From Cordia subcordata (lineage: Eukaryota > Streptophyta > Magnoliopsida > Boraginales > Cordiaceae), in the NCBI GenBank assembly GCA_028554755.1, contig JAPTOF010000017.1, positions 1,674,001-1,738,000 of the forward strand: DNA of 64,000 nucleotides, written 5' to 3'. Shown here one piece after another: positions 58,441 through 64,000 of this stretch. The translations under genes and the position numbers were made by a program. Below the pieces are notes generated by a model. It did not search any database. It was not told the origin of the DNA and saw only the letters and a program-made list of their open reading frames with translations. The stretch's first letter is position 1. Each line of letters opens with the position of its first letter.

Positions 58441-58799
58441 CTGCATGTTCAATCCAATTGTTTAAGGGTCCGTCTTACTTTCGTTTGTATATCTAATTGT
58501 AATGAAAGCTAGCTCTTTGGATTCATGCCGATTTCAATGTCTTTGCTTTGATTCCCAGTTTGGTTTTTGTTATGATCGAGCAACCCATATCTTGTTCTTT
58601 GCAGAGTCCCTGGATGGAGTCCGAGAAAGGGGATAAAGAACCCGCAATCGTAAAATTGTCTATAGAGACTCCTAGGGCAAGAAAATGTCACTATAAGGTT
58701 CGTCCTTCGCGCTCCAAATGCACCTGGTCACGGCTATGGCCCCGGGTATGTAGCCTAGTGAAGGTTTTTCCTAGCAAAGACCACCTGGAATTTTCTAGC

Positions 58800-59590
58800 T
58801 AATATGTTTCTCTCAATGCTCAATCATCTTTTGCACGCGCTTCCATAAAGAAGAATCCTATGCTCTTTAACGAGTTCGTGTTGGGTGGGCATCCCGACTA
58901 TACTTCTCTTTGATAAATCGAGACCAAAGATACTTAACTGTCTGGAGCCTCCACTACAATTTCATCCCCATTGCAAGGTTCATATCTAACAGAGTTCTAA
59001 AATTAAGCCCTCATTCACTATTTGGCAGGCACATCTTCTCCCAAGCAACCAATGTATCTTCTTAGTCTCACTAACATCACCTCAAAGAAAACTATTAAGT
59101 TATCTCTCCAACTAATCCATCACACCACTCGGAGCTTTTAAAACTTGTAGCAAATGAATTGGAATTGCTGCGAATATACCCTTAATCAATGTAATACGCT
59201 CTCCAAGAGATAAAACTCTACACTCCCATCCATTAATCTTAGCCTTAATCCGCTGCACTAAGCTCTTAAATAAAATAGCCTTTCCTTAATCCACTGCACT
59301 AAGCTCTCAAATAAAATAACCTTTTTATGACCTTTATAAAGAGGAGCCCTTAATTGCTTAAAGCTAGTTACCCTTTGAATGACATCAACTTTCTTTTTGC
59401 TACCTTGCTTAGGCACAATAAAGCCACTCTTCTCAATTTTGACCTTCTGATCATACATATGCTCATACATTTCTAAGAATTGCATAATTCTATAAAGAGA
59501 AGCTCTTGAGCCATTGGCAAAAATGACAACATCATCAGCAAACACAAAGCAAGAAACTCTAATGATGCTTCTCGAGAAATAAACCATTGT
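58800..59590 (-). pseudogene. LINE reverse transcriptase relic
   Basis: The minus strand reads CFVFADDVVIFANGSRASLY (FADD catalytic block), KVKIEKSGFIVPKQ, then KAKINGWECRVLSLGERITL, IPIHLLQVLKAPSGVMD and KKIHWLLGRRC, the usual order in plant L1 ORF2. Stops and shifts break it. A roughly 40-bp tandem duplication (ACTGCACTAAGCTCT-type) disturbs it at 59246-59325. The 5' half, including the endonuclease, is missing. Confidence 0.85.
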
Positions 59591-59732
59591 TGGATTATAA
59601 TTATTCTAATTATATAATCAACTTAATTAGATCTACGTTACAAACTTTAGATAATAAGCATCGTACTACAAACTATATAATCAACTTTATTTTAGTTATA
59701 TGTAAAACTACAAATAACTTAATAAGTATCAT

Positions 59733-59894
59733 TGATGTGTATGACCGATGTGTATGAAAATGAAGCACAAATCAACAACCAAATCTTAACTCGCAAGCGA
59801 TCGTGTCTAATATAGTGTGTGTATGTGTGTATGTGTGTGGGTATCATTTTCACAGGGAGGCTCCTTAGTTCGGTCTTTACGTGCTCGAGTGCCT
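59733..59894 (-). repeat. Truncated 3' LTR (last ~160 bp)
   Basis: It aligns with 61122-61290 up to the shared block TTAGTTCGGTCTTTACGTGC TCGAGTGC. A diverged duplication of a CTCCCTAGAT-AAGACT block follows at 59900-60050. Confidence 0.7.
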
Positions 59895-60359
59895 AGGCTC
59901 CCTAGATAAAGACTTATAATGCAATTGTGTACAAGGAATAATAGGACTCAAAAGACTCCTCATCATGCATACATCTATGCTCGGGGGAGGTGTGTGCATT
60001 AAACTCCCTAGATGAAGACTCGAAATGCAATTGAGTACTAGGAACAATGGGATCATCCTTTATATGTGTGTGTACAATATGGAAGAGAAGGAAAAATAAG
60101 TTCGATTGACTCATTAGGAAGTGGTGAAAGAATGAAAGGATAAGGTACCATCTCTTCTAAAACATACATACAATTGTCATCAAGAACCAAAGTACAATCA
60201 AGCTTATCTTCTTTCTTACTGCAAGATGTGAACTCCTCATCAACCTCTCTACCTCCCTACCTCAAACAACATCATGTTTACAACTAATTCCTTTGTCCAT
60301 GGTCTCACTCCCATCCCATCAACCCGATTAAATGGTATCTCAACACTCTCGCTCACGAG

Positions 60360-60893
60360 TTAAATGGATTGCTTATCCTCAACTCTTCTTTTGAAGCACT
60401 CGACTAGATAATTAGTTTGTTGCATCACTCTTACTAGTCTTTCTTGGCTAGCTTGGAGAAGTGATTGGAGATATTCAAGCTTTTCATCTTCACATGAAAG
60501 AGACCAAAAAGAAGAGAGCTCAATTGAGTATAAATGGTAATCATTTTGGAAATCATTTTGAGCATAACCATTAAAAAACTCGGGAAAGGAATAGATAGGA
60601 AAAGATAGTGTGGAGGATGGACTCTCAGAATAAGGAGGTGGATAGCATAGAGAGTTATCTTGACCCCAAGATAGATATGCATGATATGACTCCTTATAAT
60701 CATGATAACTAGATATTGATGCATGTAAGGGCACATGACTAGGGATCATGACTTGAATAAGCATTAGATGGGGAATTACCATATGTAAAGGGACAACATG
60801 GAGTACGATGCTTATAACTACCATACAAGGGACAAACCTTAAGGGCATATACGGAATGTAGGAAAGAGGATGCAAGTCACCACCAAGAAGCAT
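60360..60893 (-). CDS. Internal ORF of the TR-GAG-like element (177 aa), possibly gag C-terminus
   Basis: The 177-residue frame has a Tyr/Pro/Ser-rich middle (YPPPYSESPSSTLSFPIYSF) and a charged helical end (EDEKLEYLQSLLQASQERL). Low-complexity linkers followed by a short helical segment occur at the C-terminal end of some gypsy gag proteins. I do not recognise a domain, so the assignment is tentative. It is no host gene. Confidence 0.3.
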   Translation of the reverse strand: MLLGGDLHPLSYIPYMPLRFVPCMVVISIVLHVVPLHMVIPHLMLIQVMIPSHVPLHASISSYHDYKESYHAYLSWGQDNSLCYPPPYSESPSSTLSFPIYSFPEFFNGYAQNDFQNDYHLYSIELSSFWSLSCEDEKLEYLQSLLQASQERLVRVMQQTNYLVECFKRRVEDKQSI

Positions 60894-61097
60894 TAGATCT
60901 ATACATACTCAAGTAACACAAGTAAACCTCTTCTCAAGAGAAATTTTTTTTAGATTTTTCTAAATTTTCAATATTTTTGGTTTTCGAAATTTCTCAAATT
61001 TTTTGTGGTTTTCAAATAAAATAAAGCAATAAAGATAAGACAACACACAAGCAACTAATAAAAAACACAAGAACACACAAAGAATCAATATCGTGCC

Positions 61098-61115
61098 TTC
61101 CCAACAATGGTGCCA
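61098..61115 (-). other. Primer binding site, decayed tRNA-Asp type
   Basis: The minus strand reads TGGCACCATTGTTGGGA seven bases after the LTR. The complement of plant tRNA-Asp(GUC) 3' end is TGGCGCCGTTGCCGGGG, the site used by Athila/Tat gypsy elements. All differences are C-to-T or G-to-A. Confidence 0.7.
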
Positions 61116-61121
61116 AAAACT

Positions 61122-62962
61122 TGATGTGTGTGACCAGTGTGTGTGAAAATGTAGTGCAAGTTAATAACTAAGCCTTAACCTACAAGCGTATGGATCGTGT
61201 CTAGTATAATATGTGCGAATGTGAGTATCGTCTTTATAGGGAGGCTCCTTAGTTCGGTCTTTACGTGCTCGAGTGCTTAAAATTAGCTACGTATGTGTAC
61301 TGCTTTCTTGGGATGGAAGGGAGCTCGTGACAATGGAAATTAAACCTAAGTTATGGAGAAACCAAAGATGCCAAGCTAAGGAAGGAAAACCTAACAAGGT
61401 AGAAAAGGATCTAGGGTGATTGTGTTGCAACTAGGTTTAGGCTAAGACAATGACTTATGCATATCTATGGCTTTGATCGCTCTATCGAGGTCCTTGGCTA
61501 ATTAAACTTATTATCTTTTGATTGCATGTGGATTCCTATCCTTAAGTGTCAACTCTTAGAAGCATAGGATTCTCCAAGTTAATTGTAGTTTTAGGGCTTA
61601 AATTAACTAAGTTATCTTACCGAGCCTCATCAACTAACCTTATTATCCTCTAGGACTTGATATGAGTATATCCCTCGATTGATCATCCCTAGAGTATAGC
61701 GTGGTCCTTATGACATAGAGTTTGTGGGCTTAGCTAGTTAGATTCTGGGTGATATTGATTAGATTTAATCTTAGTGCTTAACTATTAGCTAGGTCTAAAG
61801 CTAAGAACTAGCCATCTAGGATGGATTAAACTAGTTGGAATCCTATTGGTTGGATTTAAAACTAAAGGAGCCACAACCTAGCTTAAACACGAATGAAGAA
61901 CCATTAATCAAGCATCAAAAAAGCAAGGTATAATCGTTTGAGCACAAACCACACGTACATATTCACTTAGACATTTTAACAAACACATAAACATGTTTGA
62001 TTCTCAAATACATAGACATATTTGAATCATGCCATAGAACAATATAAACAAACATGTATTAAAAGCCATAGATAGTTTATATAAGTATTTAAAGCACATA
62101 AAACACACGTATATTCATTATGGTTTTTAATCAAACAAATAGACATATTTGAATTAAAGCCATGGGCCTAGATAAACAATACATGTATTTATACTATAAA
62201 TATCCACAAATCAACATCCATAGCCCTAATCCAAGTTTACAACATATAATACACCCTATATCTAACCCAATTACAAAGTAGATTTACAAGAATAAGAAAA
62301 GAAAGAAGAAACTCCCCTTACAATCCTTGCTCATATCCAAAGTAAATCACTCTAAAACCTTGTTAGATTCTTCAATCCTAGCTTGGTTTAGGGTTTAGAT
62401 AGTGTTTTATGAGGTAGGGTGAAGTGTGATTAAGATAGGGTTTATTAGGGCTTTAAGAAATTAGAGTCCCCCTCCCCCTCCGATAATTTGACTAAAAATC
62501 AAGCTCTTTATAGTTGTTGCATGCTTCTGAATTTGTGCTAGCCTACTAGATGGCATTTTCTGTCATCTAGATGGAAATGTCTCTATCCATAGCATGTATT
62601 TTCAGCTCTATTAACCTTCTAGATGGGAAATTTGCCATCTAGATCGCAATGTCTTAGCCAAGTGCAAAATTTCCTCACATTCTTCTCCCCTTCTAGAAAC
62701 TTTGGGCATGAATCTTCTTTGTTCCAAGCACGTTATTTATGGGTTACTCAATTGCATTCTTTAAAAGCTCTTTACTATACCAAAACTCATCTAGAACATG
62801 AAATATAGCAGTTAGTATAGCATTTATGCTATTTTTCACCTTATGTACAAATATTAACAAAGACACACAAATGATATACTAAATGCACTCAGTTAAGCTC
62901 TAAGCACCTCTAAATGTGCATACAAAAACTATACATAAATGCACACAAATCACACACATCAA
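61122..62962 (-). repeat. 5' LTR of the TR-GAG-like element (1841 bp)
   Basis: On the minus strand it starts TGATGTGTGTGATTTGTG and ends GGTCACACACATCA. Its start matches the LTR at 38.5 kb (TGATGTGT..TTTGTGTG.ATTTATGTAT). Confidence 0.8.
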
Positions 62963-62967
62963 TCATA

Positions 62968-64000
62968 CTGCAAATATCGTTATATAACTAGCTTAATTAG
63001 ATTTCTGCTACTAATTATGCTAATTATAATTATATAACTAGCTTAATTATATTTATACTACTAATTGATCTTTAGTTTCTTCAGTAATTGATAGTTATAT
63101 AACTAGTTAATTAGTTTTTAGGTTGTAATTGATTTTTAGTTCTTTTAGTAACCTATTAACCTTTACATTAACCACTCAGTAGCAAGCAAAGCATTAACAA
63201 AGAAGCCTTTTAATTGCCCACCAAAATCAGCCCTAATTCCCCTTCCCTTTTCAGCCCTAGTCTAAACTACCCAACAACCTAAAGCTCCAAGACCCTTTGA
63301 ACCAACTCATCCCAATTTTGACCAAAAAAAATGAAACCACTCACCGACCGATAACATTTCATATTACATCACAGAAAAAAAAAGATCAAAACATTTCCTC
63401 TTCTTTGACATGCGTGTTCCTATTACTCTTTTCCAATAAACCATTAAATGCCCTCTTCCCCAAGCAGTCATCTGCAACTCTACCATACCAATCAATCAAT
63501 CTAAATGTATTTTTCTTGATTCTTTCACCTCTACCATGCTTGTTCAGGCAAAATTAATGCAACCATAAGACTTTCACCACCATACTTCTATATAATGGTT
63601 TCCTTGTTAAGTTTTTGTTCATTATACCTCACTACTTCTCCCCTTAAAAATATCCTTGCTTCTCCAACTATGTTAGAGCACATGTACAAGAGTGCGAATA
63701 TAAGTTCAAATTCTTTTAAAACTAAAGCAAAAGAACTCTTCAAGAGAATTGTACTTGAAGTTGGCATGGAATATGCCAAATTCCTTCTGTTGAAAGTGAA
63801 GGATCTAATAGGGCATGCAAGACTAACCATAGGTCAAAATTTAAATTATTAACCCTAGGCGCAGTGAAAAAAAAACTTAAATACAATAATACGACACATG
63901 CATAAATAAACAAGAACACAAAGTAAAATTGTTAGAACAAATTTACCTCCTGGAGCAAAAAAACAACTAGAAACTTGTGCTAATTATCTAACTACCTTTT
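62968..64000. other. Intergenic, no gene seen
   Basis: AT-rich DNA with repeated TATATAACTAGCTTAATTA blocks at 62980-63110. Overlapping open frames on both strands at 63588-63852 show no recognisable domain. Confidence 0.5.

Larger units (their letters stand above)
56040..58600 (+). repeat. 3' LTR of the gypsy element, split by a nested LTR
   Basis: It starts TGTTTACACCCAAAATCG after the polypurine tract, has an AACTATAAAAGC promoter box near 56404, and continues after the nested LTR (56537-58190) with repeated TAATT..TTATGGC units. The right end is not fixed because the 5' LTR is not in the window. Confidence 0.45.
59733..62962 (-). mobile_element. Short LTR retrotransposon of the TGAT family (TR-GAG-like)
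   Basis: ATCAT lies directly outside both ends (59728-59732 and 62963-62967), so this is one insertion of 3230 bp. On the minus strand: a full 5' LTR, a primer site, about 1.2 kb of internal DNA with one open frame, and a 3' LTR reduced to its last 160 bp. It has no pol, so it is non-autonomous. Confidence 0.8.

Noticed and set aside
63588..63852. Overlapping open frames of 80-85 codons on both strands
   Set aside because: No domain, no promoter or splice context, and coding on both strands is implausible. They may be part of an old transposon, but I cannot show it.
1..64000. tRNA, rRNA, CRISPR, bacterial operon or viral sequence
   Set aside because: No cloverleaf-type gene, no spaced direct repeats with unique spacers, no ribosome binding sites ahead of linked frames, and no viral gene was recognised. 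The genes and elements are those of a plant nucleus.

Overview
The window is nuclear DNA from an AT-rich flowering plant, most likely a eudicot. The evidence is intron-bearing plant genes (a SEC61 alpha translocon gene, a plant-only DUF641 gene, a P-class PPR gene) set among plant-type retrotransposons and MITEs. I see no tRNA, rRNA, CRISPR, organellar or viral genes.

Layout. 1-6.6 kb: repeats, including three Tourist-like MITEs, a complete hAT MITE with 8-bp target duplications, and an unexplained GC-rich patch. 6.8-10.8 kb (+): the SEC61 alpha gene, six coding exons after a 5'UTR intron, with a unfolded-protein-response promoter signature. 11-27 kb: repeat-rich DNA with a long-TIR element, a copia RNase H relic, a solo SIRE-type LTR and a decayed LINE. 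27.9-29.3 kb (+): an intact DUF641/GIL1-like gene. 32.2-41.4 kb (-): a 5'-truncated SIRE/Maximus-type copia element whose integrase is split by a 1.83-kb solo LTR. 42.9-43.3 kb (-): a small secreted-peptide gene with its own TATA box and two W-boxes. 45.2 kb: a truncated LINE with a 13-bp target duplication. 46.5 kb: a 32-bp minisatellite. 47.2-48.6 kb (-): an intact PPR gene. 49.2-49.8 kb (-): a PIF/Harbinger transposase relic. 51.1-58.6 kb (+): a gypsy element of the Tat/OTA type, interrupted twice by LTRs of the same family found at 38.5 kb. 58.8-59.6 kb (-): a LINE relic. 59.7-63.0 kb (-): a short LTR element of that same LTR family, with ATCAT target duplications, a decayed tRNA-Asp primer site and a truncated 3' LTR.

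The four host genes do unrelated jobs: ER protein import, growth or tropism signalling, extracellular peptide signalling, and organelle RNA processing. Their neighbourhood looks ancestral: from memory, Arabidopsis carries a DUF641 gene next to a SEC61 alpha gene, and elsewhere a DUF641 gene near the closest PPR relative. The most interesting items are the peptide gene, the SEC61 promoter, one LTR family nested three times in other retroelements, and a Tourist MITE sitting just upstream of the PPR start codon.
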